A stretch of 64,000 nt of DNA from Streptomyces sp. NBC_00091 (GTDB lineage Bacteria; Actinomycetota; Actinomycetes; Streptomycetales; Streptomycetaceae): assembly GCF_026343185.1 (NCBI RefSeq), contig NZ_JAPEMA010000001.1, positions 992,001-1,056,000 of the forward strand, read 5' to 3'. Shown one piece after another: positions 40,851 to 50,996 of this stretch. The position numbers were made by a program, and so were the translations under genes. The notes under the pieces are model-generated. The model did not search any database and was not told the DNA's origin. It saw only the letters and a program-made list of their open reading frames with translations. Position 1 is the first letter of the stretch; every line of letters starts with the position of its first letter.

Positions 40851-41585
40851 CTACGGGACGTAGAAGGGGCGTACGCGCTCACGAATCCAGTCCGTGACCG
40901 GGTCCTCGGCCGCGTCCAGCAGGATCAACTGCACCGGCCAGGGCGCCGGTACGCGGGCCAGGGCGCGGCCGAGCGCCTCCAGCGGGGCGGTCCGCGCGTC
41001 GGACTGCCATCCCAGCAGCCGGACACCGATGTAGAGCTCGGGGTCCCGGCCCTCGACGCTGGCGAGGCAGCGGTGCGCGGAGGCGACCACGCCGGTGGCG
41101 CGGAACTCCTCCGCGGCGGCGGCGAGGAAGTCCACCGGGTCGTCCTGCCAGTCGGGCTCGAAGAGCCGGACGCGGCCGCCGGTGGCCGGGCCGTCGAGCG
41201 GGGTGCGGCCGGCCCGGCACAGCTCCGCGACGGCGGCCGGGGGCAGCGGGACCCCGACGGCGCCCTCGGGGTTCACGGCGATGCCGAGCTGCGGGGGCAG
41301 GCCGCGGGCGAACTCGACGGCGGGGGCGACGGCGAAGTCCATGGCGGGGCCGGCGCCGAAGCGGAACTGGGCCTCCGAGCTGTAGACGGGGACGTACGCC
41401 TCCCCGCCGATCAGCATCGTGGGGAGGCTGAGGCTGCCCTGGTCGGGCCCGCCGCCCTCGGGCAGCGGCACCCAGACCTGGCTGCGGCCGAGCACCTCCA
41501 GGATCCGCGCGCCGGCGTCCGCCTGTCCCAGCGCGGTCCCGAGCACCTGCTCCAACTCGTTGGCCGGCCAGCCGTTGCCCTGCAT
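40851..41585 (-). CDS. enhanced serine sensitivity protein SseB family
   Basis: 244 aa from ATG 41585. SseB N-terminal domain: SQVWVPLPEGG, LPTMLIGGEAYVPVYSSEAQF, and the FARGLPPQLGIAVNPEGAVGVPL loop. C-terminal SseB domain: ELYIGVRLLGWQSDARTAPLEALGRAL, ending DWIRERVRPFYVP. It lies 35 bases upstream of its paralogue at 40048, so the two are co-transcribed. Biochemical function is unknown. Confidence 0.85.
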   Translation of the reverse strand: MQGNGWPANELEQVLGTALGQADAGARILEVLGRSQVWVPLPEGGGPDQGSLSLPTMLIGGEAYVPVYSSEAQFRFGAGPAMDFAVAPAVEFARGLPPQLGIAVNPEGAVGVPLPPAAVAELCRAGRTPLDGPATGGRVRLFEPDWQDDPVDFLAAAAEEFRATGVVASAHRCLASVEGRDPELYIGVRLLGWQSDARTAPLEALGRALARVPAPWPVQLILLDAAEDPVTDWIRERVRPFYVP

Positions 41586-41862
41586 GTGCCCCTGCTCTCC
41601 GTACGGTCCCGGGTGTGTCGGGCCGAGGCTACCGGCCCGGGCCACGCCGCTGCGCGGGGCCGGTCCCTTCTGGACGCGGCCCTCGCGCGGCTCGGCGCCG
41701 GGGCGCCTCTCCGGCTTCGCGCCGCTGCGCCGGACTCCGTCCGTCGGACCCCGGGCGGGCCCCGGGCCCGGGCTGGGGTCGGTCTCCGTCTGCGGGTGGT
41801 GGGCCGCTGCGCGGGGCTGGTCCCCTACCCGCCCTTCCACCGTTCCCCGGGCGCCGCCCGGA

Positions 41863-41986
41863 CCCGCGCCTCAATCGCCGGCGAGGCTGGAGGGGCGGGC
41901 GCTGCCCGGGCCCGCGCCTCAAACGCCGGCGGGGCTGGGTTGTGCGGGGCTGCCCGGACCCGCGCCTCAAACGCCGGCGGGGCTGG
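41863..41986. repeat. three 28-bp cores in a 48-bp tandem array
   Basis: The core CGCGCCTCAAACGCCGGCGG (with one CAAT variant) occurs at 41863, 41911 and 41959, an exact 48-base period. The flanking sequence 41801-41862 matches the region at 31201-31250 directly and 31348-31400 inversely. The gap 41586-42018 (433 bases) is largely this repeat family; no gene is supported in it. Confidence 0.85.
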
Positions 41987-42018
41987 GTTGGGCGGCGGGG
42001 CTGGGAGGTCGGGGTCGG

Positions 42019-42672
42019 TCAGGGGCGGAAGGTGATGCGGGTCAGGGTGGCGGCGGAGGGGCGGTCGAGGAGGGTGGCGGAGGCGCAGCCCGCCGGCGGG
42101 CGGCCGGCTTCCGCGGCGCGCAGGAGGCGGGTCACCGCACCGCGGTGGCGGGCGAAGGCGTACGCCGAGACCCGGCGGCCCCGGGCCGCCTGCCCGGACA
42201 GGGCCTCCTCGGGGCTGGTGTCCAGCAGCAGCAGGTGCAGCGCCCGGCCCCGCCGCCGGGCGACGGCGGCGAGCAGGCCCCGTACCCACGCCTGGGTGCC
42301 GCAGTCGTGGACCACCACAGAGGCGCCGGAGCGCAGCTCGCGCCACAGCCCCCAGTAGTGGGCCGCGCGCACCAGCGGCCGGTACACGGCGTAGGGCAGG
42401 GCGGCCGGCATCCGGCGCTCCCAGCGCTCGCGGGCGTCCTGGGAGTCGATGCCGGCCTCCGCGGCCCGCTTGATCAGGGTGCTCTTGCCGCCTCCGGGCA
42501 GCCCGGACACCACCACGATGTCCCCGGCGGCGAAGGCGAGCCGGTGCGGCCGCGCGGCCTTTCCGCGCAGGTCACGCACGGGTCCGCCCATCGCAAGGGG
42601 GCGGGCGGCGGCCCGCTGGGCCGGAACCGTCCCGACCGTTCCTGTCGTGGTCACCACTCCGAATCTCCGCAC
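42019..42672 (-). CDS. P-loop NTPase / kinase-like ATP-binding protein
   Basis: 217 aa from GTG 42672 (GGGGAG upstream). Walker A GLPGGGKSTLIK around residue 52, followed by a helical lid and VVVHDCGTQAWVRGLL and LHLLLLDTSPEEALSGQAARGR segments, resembling small zeta-toxin/Zot or nucleoside-kinase-like P-loop proteins. No substrate can be read. It is divergent from the gcv operon. Confidence 0.8.
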   Translation of the reverse strand: MRRFGVVTTTGTVGTVPAQRAAARPLAMGGPVRDLRGKAARPHRLAFAAGDIVVVSGLPGGGKSTLIKRAAEAGIDSQDARERWERRMPAALPYAVYRPLVRAAHYWGLWRELRSGASVVVHDCGTQAWVRGLLAAVARRRGRALHLLLLDTSPEEALSGQAARGRRVSAYAFARHRGAVTRLLRAAEAGRPPAGCASATLLDRPSAATLTRITFRP

Positions 42673-42916
42673 AGTGATCGTCTCCCCCCGAATCGGGCCG
42701 CGAGGGCCCCATGCCCACTGAATGTAAAGAGACGGTAATCCGGCTGTCCCGGTTCCGGTCGGCCGTTCCACAGCGCGGACGGCCGGCGCCCCGGACCGGA
42801 CCCGGACCGGGCCCCGGGACCGCACGTTCTTTCGGGCCCCACTGCCCTCCCGCGCCCGTCCCGTGCAATGATGTGCGCCATCTGGACACCAAACTGCATA
42901 CCGGCCGCTTGAATCC

Positions 42917-43128
42917 GCGCGGGAGAGTCCCGGAGACCTTACGGTCGACCGGGCGCCGAAGGAGCAAGTTCCTCCCTTGAATCTCTCAGGCCCCGTACCG
43001 CGTGGATGAGGCAGATCTGAAAAGCGGGCTGCTCGGCAGCTCCACCCAAGGTGCAAGTCGGCGTTCCCCCTCGGTGGGAACTCTCGGCGAACCTCTCAGG
43101 TTCCGATGACAGATGGGGAGGATCCTCC
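42917..43128 (+). ncRNA. tandem glycine riboswitch
   Basis: Two consecutive aptamers precede gcvT. Aptamer 1 (about 42917-43031) has GGGAGAG, CCGAAGGAGCAAG (42956) and AATCTCTCAGG (42980). Aptamer 2 (about 43035-43125) has CCACCCAAGGTGCAAG (43043), AACCTCTCAGG (43091) and GACAGA. These are the conserved GGAGAGA / CCGAAGGNGCAA / CUCUCAGG elements of RF00504. A GGAGGATCCTCC palindrome follows at 43118. It should switch on gcvT-gcvH-glyA when glycine is abundant. Confidence 0.92.
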
Positions 43129-43168
43129 TCCTCGTCATGTCATGCCCTGGGACCCGGGAGCCACACCC

Positions 43169-44284
<1,116 letters not shown>

Positions 44285-44364
44285 CCCTCGAACCGGGCTC
44301 CACCCGTCTCAGCACACAAGACCATCGTTCGTATCCACCTCCCCGCATCCAGGAGAATCAGGTC

Positions 44365-44748
44365 ATGAGCAACCCCCAGCAGCTGCGTTACACCAAGGAG
44401 CACGAGTGGCTGTCGGCCGCCGAGGACGGCGTCGCGACGGTCGGCATCACGGAGTTCGCGGCCACCGCGCTCGGTGACGTCGTCTACGCCCAGCTCCCCG
44501 CGGTCGGCGACACCGTCACCGAGGGCGAGACCTGCGGCGAGCTGGAGTCGACCAAGTCGGTCAGCGACCTGTACTCCCCCGTCTCCGGTGAGATCGTCGA
44601 GTTCAACCAGGACGTCGTGGACGACCCGGCGCTGGTGAACTCCGAGCCGTTCAAGGGTGGCTGGCTGTTCAAGGTGCGCCTGTCGGAGGAGCCGGAGCAC
44701 GCGCTCTCCGCCGACGAGTACGCCGCGCTCACCCACTCCGACAACTGA
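44365..44748 (+). CDS. gcvH: glycine cleavage system H protein
   Basis: 127 aa. Lipoylated Lys64 in [21 protein letters not shown]-terminal [14 protein letters not shown] ribosome site at 44350. It carries the aminomethyl group between P, T and L proteins. Second gene of the riboswitch-led operon. Confidence 0.98.
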   Translation: MSNPQQLRYTKEHEWLSAAEDGVATVGITEFAATALGDVVYAQLPAVGDTVTEGETCGELESTKSVSDLYSPVSGEIVEFNQDVVDDPALVNSEPFKGGWLFKVRLSEEPEHALSADEYAALTHSDN

Positions 44749-44766
44749 CACCCCAGGGGCCCCTGA

Positions 44767-46023
44767 ATGTCCGTTCTGAACACCCCCCTCCACGAACTCG
44801 ACCCTGACGTCGCCGCCGCCGTCGACGCCGAGCTCGTGCGCCAGCAGTCGACCCTGGAAATGATCGCGTCGGAGAACTTCGCTCCGGTCGCCGTCATGGA
44901 GGCCCAGGGCTCGGTCCTGACCAACAAGTACGCCGAGGGCTACCCGGGCCGCCGCTACTACGGCGGCTGCGAGCACGTCGACGTGGTCGAGCAGATCGCG
45001 ATCGACCGCATCAAGGCGCTGTTCGGCGCCGAGGCCGCGAACGTCCAGCCGCACTCGGGTGCGCAGGCCAACGCCGCCGCGATGTTCGCGCTGCTGAAGC
45101 CGGGCGACACGATCATGGGCCTGAACCTGGCCCACGGCGGTCACCTGACCCACGGCATGAAGATCAACTTCTCCGGCAAGCTCTACAACGTGGTCCCGTA
45201 CCACGTCGACGAGACCGGCGAGGTCGACATGGCCGAGGTCGAGCGCCTGGCCAAGGAGTCCAAGCCGCAGCTGATCGTCGCCGGCTGGTCCGCCTACCCG
45301 CGCCAGCTGGACTTCGCCGCCTTCCGCCGCATCGCGGACGAGGTCGGCGCGTACCTGATGGTCGACATGGCGCACTTCGCGGGCCTGGTCGCCGCGGGCC
45401 TGCACCCGAACCCGGTGCCGCACGCCCACGTCGTCACCACCACCACGCACAAGACCCTCGGCGGTCCGCGCGGCGGTGTCATCCTGTCGACGCAGGAGCT
45501 GGCCAAGAAGATCAACTCCGCGGTCTTCCCGGGTCAGCAGGGCGGCCCCCTGGAGCACGTGATCGCGGCCAAGGCGGTCTCCTTCCTCGTCGCGGCCTCG
45601 CCCGAGTTCAAGGAGCGCCAGGAGCGCACCCTGGAGGGCGCGAAGATCCTCGCCGCCCGCCTGGTCCAGGAAGACGTCAAGGCCGTGGGCGTGGACGTCC
45701 TCACCGGCGGCACCGACGTGCACCTGGTCCTGGTCGACCTGCGCAACTCCGAGCTGGACGGCCAGCAGGCCGAGGACCGCCTCCACGAGGTCGGCATCAC
45801 GGTCAACCGCAACGCCATCCCGAACGACCCGCGGCCCCCGATGGTCACCTCGGGTCTGCGGATCGGTACGCCGGCCCTCGCGACCCGCGGCTTCGACGCC
45901 GAGGCCTTCACCGAGGTCGCCGAGATCATCGCCCAGGCGCTGAAGCCGACGTACGACGCCGAGGGCCTCAAGGCGCGCGTCTCGGCGCTCGCCGCGAAGT
46001 TCCCGCTGTACCCGTCGCTCTAG
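44767..46023 (+). CDS. glyA: serine hydroxymethyltransferase
   Basis: 418 aa. PLP Lys229 in [14 protein letters not shown]; substrate motifs [22 protein letters not shown] and [12 protein letters not shown]. It converts glycine plus methylene-THF to serine, using the one-carbon unit made by GcvT. It begins 18 bases after gcvH in the glycine-responsive operon. Confidence 0.98.
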   Translation: MSVLNTPLHELDPDVAAAVDAELVRQQSTLEMIASENFAPVAVMEAQGSVLTNKYAEGYPGRRYYGGCEHVDVVEQIAIDRIKALFGAEAANVQPHSGAQANAAAMFALLKPGDTIMGLNLAHGGHLTHGMKINFSGKLYNVVPYHVDETGEVDMAEVERLAKESKPQLIVAGWSAYPRQLDFAAFRRIADEVGAYLMVDMAHFAGLVAAGLHPNPVPHAHVVTTTTHKTLGGPRGGVILSTQELAKKINSAVFPGQQGGPLEHVIAAKAVSFLVAASPEFKERQERTLEGAKILAARLVQEDVKAVGVDVLTGGTDVHLVLVDLRNSELDGQQAEDRLHEVGITVNRNAIPNDPRPPMVTSGLRIGTPALATRGFDAEAFTEVAEIIAQALKPTYDAEGLKARVSALAAKFPLYPSL

Positions 46024-46034
46024 CCACGGGCTCG

Positions 46035-46074
46035 GAAGGGCCCGGCCTTGTTCTCACACAGGGCCGGGCCCTTC
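46035..46074 (+). terminator. glyA terminator
   Basis: A 13-base stem (GAAGGGCCCGGCC with GGCCGGGCCCTTC) and a 14-base loop followed by TC, 12 bases past the glyA stop. It closes the gcvT-gcvH-glyA operon. Confidence 0.88.
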
Positions 46075-46305
46075 TCATGACCGGAGGTCGCCCTGGTGGC
46101 GGCCATGACCCTCGTCACATGCTCCTGGGCCGTCCAGGACACCGGAACGCGAGCCGGCTCACGTCTGGCGGACCCGTCCGGGAGACGAACCGTTCATCTC
46201 CACGCGTTAGGCTCGACTGCCGGACAAAATCCGCAGATCCACCCCTAAGATCCACCACACCCCTGCCCCCCTCCCCACCCCACGAGCAGACAAGGGAGTC
46301 CGCCA

Positions 46306-47688
46306 GTGGCCATCTCCGTCTTCGATCTCTTCTCCATCGGTATCGGCCCCTCCTCCTCCCACACGGTCGGCCCGATGCGCGCGGCGCGCATGTTCGTGAC
46401 GCGGCTGAAGAAGGACGGCGTCCTCGCCCAGACCGCCGCCGTACGGGCGGAGCTGTTCGGCTCCCTCGGCGCGACCGGCCACGGGCACGGCACGCCCAAG
46501 GCGGTCCTGCTGGGCCTGGAGGGCCACTCCCCCCGCACGGTGGACGTGGAGGGCGCCGACGACGAGGTGGAGCGCATCCGCAAGAGCGGCAAGCTGCGTC
46601 TGCTGGGTGCGGAAATAGGCGGTGCCCACGAGATCGACTTCGACGAGCCGAACCAGCTGATCCTGCACCGCCGCCGCTCGCTGCCCTACCACGCGAACGG
46701 CATGACGCTCTTCGCGTACGACGCCGCCGGCGCCCCGCTGCTGGAGAAGACGTACTACTCGGTCGGCGGCGGCTTCGTCGTGGACGAGGACGCGGTCGGC
46801 GAGGACCGGATCAAGCTCGACGACACCGTGCTGAAGTACCCCTTCCGCTCGGGCGACGAGATGCTGCGCCTGGCCAACGAGACCGGTCTGTCGATCTCCT
46901 CCCTGATGCTGGAGAACGAGAAGGCCTGGCGCACCGAGGAGGAGATCCGCGAGGGGCTCCTGGAGATCTGGCGGGTCATGCAGTCCTGCGTCTCGCGCGG
47001 CATGTCCCGCGAGGGCATCCTCCCGGGCGGGCTGCGCGTCAAGCGCCGCGCCGCCTCCACGGCGCGCCAGCTGCGCACCGAGGGCGATCCGATGATGCAC
47101 CGCAGCGAGTGGACCACGATCTACGCGATGGCGGTCAACGAGGAGAACGCGGCGGGCGGCCGTGTCGTGACGGCCCCGACGAACGGCGCGGCGGGCGTCC
47201 TCCCCGCGGTGCTGCACTACTACATGAACTTCGTCCCGGGCGCGGACGAGGACGGCGTGGTCCGCTTCCTCCTCGCCGCGGGCGCGATCGGCATGCTGTT
47301 CAAGGAGAACGCCTCGATCTCCGGCGCCGAGGTCGGCTGCCAGGGCGAGGTCGGCTCCGCCTGCTCGATGGCGGCGGGCGCCCTCGCCGAGGTCCTGGGC
47401 GGGACCCCGGAGCAGGTCGAGAACGCCGCGGAGATCGGCATGGAGCACAACCTCGGCCTGACCTGCGACCCGGTCGGCGGTCTGGTCCAGATCCCCTGCA
47501 TCGAGCGCAACGGCATGGCCGCCGTCAAGGCCGTCACCGCCGCGAAGATGGCGATGCGCGGGGACGGCAGCCACAAGGTCTCCCTCGACAAGGTCATCAA
47601 GACCATGAAGGAGACGGGCGCCGACATGAAGGTCAAGTACAAGGAGACGGCGCGCGGCGGCCTCGCCGTCAACGTCATCGAGTGCTGA
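46306..47688 (+). CDS. sdaA: L-serine ammonia-lyase, Fe-S dependent, single chain
   Basis: 460 aa from GTG 46306 (AAGGGAG upstream). [15 protein letters not shown] near the N-terminus; the [4Fe-4S] Cys set is Cys345, Cys387 and Cys398 in GCQGEVG, TCDPVGG and IPCIERN. The protein ends in Cys460 (VIEC); in the Legionella enzyme a C-terminal Cys coordinates the cluster in the resting state, and the same is likely here. It degrades serine to pyruvate and ammonia. It has its own promoter region after the glyA terminator. Confidence 0.97.
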   Translation: MAISVFDLFSIGIGPSSSHTVGPMRAARMFVTRLKKDGVLAQTAAVRAELFGSLGATGHGHGTPKAVLLGLEGHSPRTVDVEGADDEVERIRKSGKLRLLGAEIGGAHEIDFDEPNQLILHRRRSLPYHANGMTLFAYDAAGAPLLEKTYYSVGGGFVVDEDAVGEDRIKLDDTVLKYPFRSGDEMLRLANETGLSISSLMLENEKAWRTEEEIREGLLEIWRVMQSCVSRGMSREGILPGGLRVKRRAASTARQLRTEGDPMMHRSEWTTIYAMAVNEENAAGGRVVTAPTNGAAGVLPAVLHYYMNFVPGADEDGVVRFLLAAGAIGMLFKENASISGAEVGCQGEVGSACSMAAGALAEVLGGTPEQVENAAEIGMEHNLGLTCDPVGGLVQIPCIERNGMAAVKAVTAAKMAMRGDGSHKVSLDKVIKTMKETGADMKVKYKETARGGLAVNVIEC

Positions 47689-47726
47689 TCCTCTAAATGA
47701 TCTCCGGTCCGGGGTTTGGACCGAGT

Positions 47727-47798
47727 TGATCACGCTTGCGAGGGAAGAAGCCGGTCCGGGCTGGTTTCTCGATGATCACGTACGTCAGTCTGATCACG
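47727..47798. promoter_or_regulatory. three TGATCACG motifs upstream of a secreted-protein gene
   Basis: TGATCACG occurs at 47727-47734, 47773-47780 and 47791-47798, spaced 46 and 18 bases, in the 186-base gap between sdaA and the secreted-protein gene. Such clustering suggests a regulator site; I cannot name the regulator. Confidence 0.4.
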
Positions 47799-47874
47799 CG
47801 ACGTCGCGTCACCCCCGGGCGGTAGGCCAACCGCCTTGACCCCCTTGCTGTTTTGCGTAACTGGAGGCTTCACC

Positions 47875-48189
47875 ATGGCAGGTATCCGCAGCATCCGCGT
47901 GATGGCGGCGCTCGCATCGCTCCCCCTGGCCGCCGCCCTCTTCTCGGGCACGGCCCAGGCCGACAACGGGGCCGGCGCCGCCGGCACCGCGTCGAACGCG
48001 GCCCTCGCCGGCATCCTCGGCAGCGGGGTCGGCGGCAGCAACCTCGGCAACTCCTCCACCGCGCAGCAGGTCGCCTCCGGCTTCGGGGCGTCCAACCAGA
48101 ACAACGGCGCGCAGGCCAACGGCTCCGGCTTCACCGCCATCGGCCAGTCGAACGCGCACGAGTCCCTGATCTACAACCCGCTGCCGTAG
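47875..48189 (+). CDS. small secreted Gly/Asn/Ser-rich protein
   Basis: 104 aa from ATG 47875 with GGAGG seven bases upstream. A Sec signal (ALASLPLAAALFSGTAQA) precedes a mature part of about 75 residues rich in Gly, Asn, Ser, Ala and Gln (STAQQVASGFGASNQNNG, GQSNAHESLIYNPLP), without Cys. It does not match the chaplin or rodlin patterns I know. The Gln/Asn/Ser spacing is reminiscent of surface-amyloid repeats, which is only an impression. Confidence 0.75.
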   Translation: MAGIRSIRVMAALASLPLAAALFSGTAQADNGAGAAGTASNAALAGILGSGVGGSNLGNSSTAQQVASGFGASNQNNGAQANGSGFTAIGQSNAHESLIYNPLP

Positions 48190-48218
48190 CGGTCGCGCGG
48201 CCCGCCGCGCAGGCCCCT

Positions 48219-48248
48219 GGGCCCGCCCTTCCCCCGGAGGGCGGGCCC
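48219..48248 (+). terminator. terminator after secreted-protein gene
   Basis: GGGCCCGCCCT pairs with AGGGCGGGCCC (11 bases, 8-base loop), followed by TT. Confidence 0.82.
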
Positions 48249-48388
48249 TTCGCGTACCCCGTGGCCGAAATCAGGTCCTGCGGCCCCCGCCTCCCGGGAC
48301 CTTCGGCCCGGAGAGTGCCCCCCGGCGTCGGCTAGCGTGCCCGGAGGGGCCCGGGAAGACCCCACGGGCGCGACGAGAGGCAGCCGCC

Positions 48389-48802
48389 ATGGCCACCACC
48401 ATCACCGAACACAGGGTCCTGCCGCTGCGGCTGGAAACCGCCCCCGTGTCCGTCCCCCTGTCCGGCAGCTTCGTGTACCGCACGGACCGGCCGTACGAGG
48501 TGGCCGTCGACTTCCGCGGCGCCGGGACCCACATCGCCCGCTGGGTGTTCTCGCGGGAGCTGCTGCTCGACGGGCAGACCTGCGCCACCGGCGAGGGCGA
48601 CATACAGGTCTGGCCGCGCTGGACCGGCTCCGAGCCGCGCGTCCTGCTCGGCTTCAGCAACGGCGAGCAGAGCTGTGTGGTCTCCGCCCGCGCCAAGGAC
48701 GTGCGCGAGCTGTGCCGGCGGATGACGGAGCTGGTCCCGCGCGGGCAGGAGCGGAGCCACTACGACCTGGACGCGCAGCTCAGCGCGCTGCTGGCGCACT
48801 GA
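48389..48802 (+). CDS. SsgA-like sporulation/cell-division protein (SALP)
   Basis: 137 aa with the family pattern: DRPYEVAVDF, HIARWVFSRELLLDG, GEGDIQVWP and a C-terminal SHYDLDAQLSALLAH. SALPs guide FtsZ, SsgB-type positioning and wall remodelling in sporulating actinomycetes. It is not one of the lettered S. coelicolor paralogues as far as I can tell from position, so it may be an additional family member. Confidence 0.88.
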   Translation: MATTITEHRVLPLRLETAPVSVPLSGSFVYRTDRPYEVAVDFRGAGTHIARWVFSRELLLDGQTCATGEGDIQVWPRWTGSEPRVLLGFSNGEQSCVVSARAKDVRELCRRMTELVPRGQERSHYDLDAQLSALLAH

Positions 48803-48909
48803 GCCGCCGCGCGGCGGCGTGCTGGCAACCGCGCGGGGAACCACGCGCGGCCGTGCGGTGTCCTACCAGGTGACAGCCCGTCCCCGTCCCAGAGAACCGG
48901 GGAGACATC

Positions 48910-49419
48910 ATGCGTCACCCGCACCGCCGCCGGATCGTGGCCATCGCCACGGGCGCCCTGCTCACCGCAGGGCTCGCGCTCTCCGCGCCGGCTTCCGCCG
49001 CCACCACGTCCGCCCGCACCCAGACCCCGCTCGTGGTCAACGCCCGCTGGGGCGGGCACTGCACGTACGACCGGATCGTGATCGACCTCCAGGGGTACGT
49101 GCCCCCGGTCACCGTCACTCCCGTCTCCCAGCTGGTCTACGACGGGTCCGGCCAGCCCGTGCCGCTGGCCGGGAAGTACTTCCTGGAGATCCGCCTGCAC
49201 CCCGCCGCCGCGCACAACGACGCCGGGCAGAACGTCTACCAGGGCCCCAAGCTCCAGAAGATCTACCTCAGCAAGCTCAAGGGCCTCGCCCTGACCGGCG
49301 ACTACGAGGGGTACGTGACCTTCGGCGCCGCCTTCGACACGCAGCCGTCCTACAGCACCTCCGTCCTGCACTCGCCCGAGCGGTTCGTGCTGGACATCGC
49401 GCACCCGAACACCTGCTGA
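48910..49419 (+). CDS. secreted AMIN-like domain protein
   Basis: 169 aa with a Sec signal (ATGALLTAGLALSAPASA). The mature part has HCTYDRIVIDLQGYVPPV, FLEIRLHPAAAH, LKGLALTGDYEGYVTFGAAFD and a terminal RFVLDIAHPNTC, typical of AMIN-like beta-sandwich proteins that bind the cell envelope. GGGGAG ribosome site. Confidence 0.85.
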   Translation: MRHPHRRRIVAIATGALLTAGLALSAPASAATTSARTQTPLVVNARWGGHCTYDRIVIDLQGYVPPVTVTPVSQLVYDGSGQPVPLAGKYFLEIRLHPAAAHNDAGQNVYQGPKLQKIYLSKLKGLALTGDYEGYVTFGAAFDTQPSYSTSVLHSPERFVLDIAHPNTC

Positions 49420-49436
49420 CCAGCGCGTACGCAGCG

Positions 49437-49465
49437 GGGCCCGGGGCGTCGCACGCCCCGGGCCC
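49437..49465. terminator. bidirectional terminator
   Basis: A perfect 13-base stem (GGGCCCGGGGCGT with ACGCCCCGGGCCC) and a 3-base loop between the AMIN-like gene (plus) and the SGNH remnant (minus). Confidence 0.85.
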
Positions 49466-49474
49466 GCCGCGCGG

Positions 49475-49933
49475 TCAGCACGCGGGGCGGATCCGCATCC
49501 GGCCCGGGTCCCCGTTGCCGAACCAGTCCTGGGTGCAGGACCAGCCGCCGGGAGCCGCCGCGCCCACCAGGCCGAGGCAGGCGGCCATCGCCCGCTGCCC
49601 GTGGGCGTTGGGGTGCATGGACTCCTCCAGGGTGCCCTGGGTGTTCGCGTAGTCCAGGAAGCGGAACCACTCGTGGTGGCGGGGGTCCGGGCCGCTCTGG
49701 CCCACCTGCTCCGTCCCCACCGAGCACACCTCGTGCCCCGCGAGGGCGTCGCGCAGGTCCAGGTAGTCGGTGCCGCGCGCCGCGGCGACCGTCTTCACCA
49801 TGTCGCCCATCTGCGGGACGAGCGTGTACGCCGCCCAGTCCGCGTCGCGGTCGTTGAAGGGGCAGCCGTCCTTGAACATCCGGTCCGAGTCGTTCTGCGA
49901 GAGCCGGAAGTACCCCGCGCCGGGGATCGGTGA
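49475..49933 (-). pseudogene. 3' remnant of an SGNH/GDSL hydrolase
   Basis: About 150 C-terminal residues of a secreted SGNH hydrolase: GAGYFRLSQNDSDRMFKDGCPFNDRDADWAAY, DYLDLRDALAGHEVCSV, the block-V catalytic region SMHPNAHGQRAMA with His, and CTQDWFGNGDPGRMRIRPAC. The N-terminal GDS nucleophile block and the signal peptide are absent; upstream sequence is the opposite-strand SARP remnant. No start codon fits. The break is at about 49933. Confidence 0.82.
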
Positions 49934-50996
49934 CGCCCGCCGCCGCCCGCGCCCGCCCCCCGGGCGCCCGTCGGCGGGCCGGGGCTCCGGCCCGCGCAAC
50001 TGCCCGCCGGGCCGGTGGCCTTCGCGGGGCGGGAGGCGGAGGCGGGCCGAGCCGGTGCGCTGGCTCGGGGCCGAACGGGAGGCCCTGGTCGCCACGGCGC
50101 GGCAGGCCGCGCGCGTGGACCCGTACACCGCCTGGGAGCTCGCGGCGGCCGGGGAGTACGTGTTCGGCCTGCGCAGCGATCTCGCGGGCTGGCAGGCGGT
50201 GCAGGAGGCGGGCCTGGCGGCGGCCCGCGCGGCCGGGGACCGTACCGGGCAGGCCCTGATGCTGGTCGGGCTGGGCCGGCTGCGGGCCTGCCGGGAAGAG
50301 TGGGGACCGGCCCGGGAGGCGCTCTTCGAGGCCCTCGGGGACGCGCACGGGGCGGCGTACGCGGGCTGGGTGCTCTCGTACCTCGACCGGCTCCATGGGC
50401 GCCTCGACGAGGCGGTGCACCGCTGCGAGCGGGGCGCGGCGGTCTTCGAGGCGGCCGGCGACCGCTACGGCCAGGCGCACTCCCCACGCGGCATCGGCCA
50501 GGTGCTCCTCGCGCGCGGGGACACCGGGGGCGCCCTGGAGGTGCTGCGCCGGGCGCTGGCGGTGGCCGAACCGGGCGGGGCGGCCTGGCCCCGGATGTGC
50601 ATGCTGCGCTGGGTCGCGGAGGCGCTGCGGATCGAGGGGTGCCCCGAGGAGGCGGCCCGCGGTTTCGCCGAGGTGCTGCGGCACCCGCGGGGTTCGGGGG
50701 ACCTGGCGGGCCAGTGCGCGGCCCTGATCGGGCTGGGCCGGATCGCCCTGACCGGCGGGGACACGGCCGCGGCCCTGCGGGAGCTGCGGGCGGCCGACGA
50801 GCTGGGCCGCCGCTCGGGCCAGACCCTGGTACGGGCCCTGGCGGTGCCCCCGCTGGCGGAGGCCCTGGTGGCGGCCGGACAGCCGGCGGCGGCCCGGGCG
50901 CTGCTGGAGGAGGCCATGGAGGGCTGCCGCCGGATGAACGCCCGGCCGCTGCTGGCCCGGCTGGAGTCGGCGCTGGCGAAGGCGGGAGCCGTCTGA
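49934..50996 (+). pseudogene. truncated SARP/AfsR-type regulator remnant
   Basis: The visible part begins in a Pro/Ala-rich linker, continues with a RPAQLPAGPVAFAGREAEA segment typical of the entry to the NB-ARC domain, then shifts frame (about 50045) directly into the TPR region (RWLGAEREALVATARQAARVDPYTAWELA... to LARLESALAKAGAV). The N-terminal DNA-binding and BTAD domains and the P-loop ATPase core are missing. A TPR-only product from GTG 50055 is conceivable but has no ribosome site. Confidence 0.78.

Noticed and set aside
41863..41986. CRISPR-like regular spacing of 28-bp repeats
   Set aside because: Only three units with 20-base spacers that are not unique, and the core also occurs as a palindrome elsewhere; no cas genes.
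46076..46305. Possible riboswitch upstream of sdaA
   Set aside because: No conserved glycine-, SAM- or other riboswitch boxes could be recognised in this stretch.
47836..47863. Promoter-like TTGACC and TAACTG upstream of the secreted-protein gene
   Set aside because: Transcription would begin at or after the ribosome-binding site, leaving no leader.
47875..48189. Chaplin or rodlin identity for the small secreted protein
   Set aside because: Neither the Cys-containing chaplin core nor rodlin motifs are present.
50055..50996. Intact TPR-protein gene starting at GTG 50055
   Set aside because: No ribosome site; upstream bases clearly continue a SARP-type protein in another frame, so a remnant is the better explanation.
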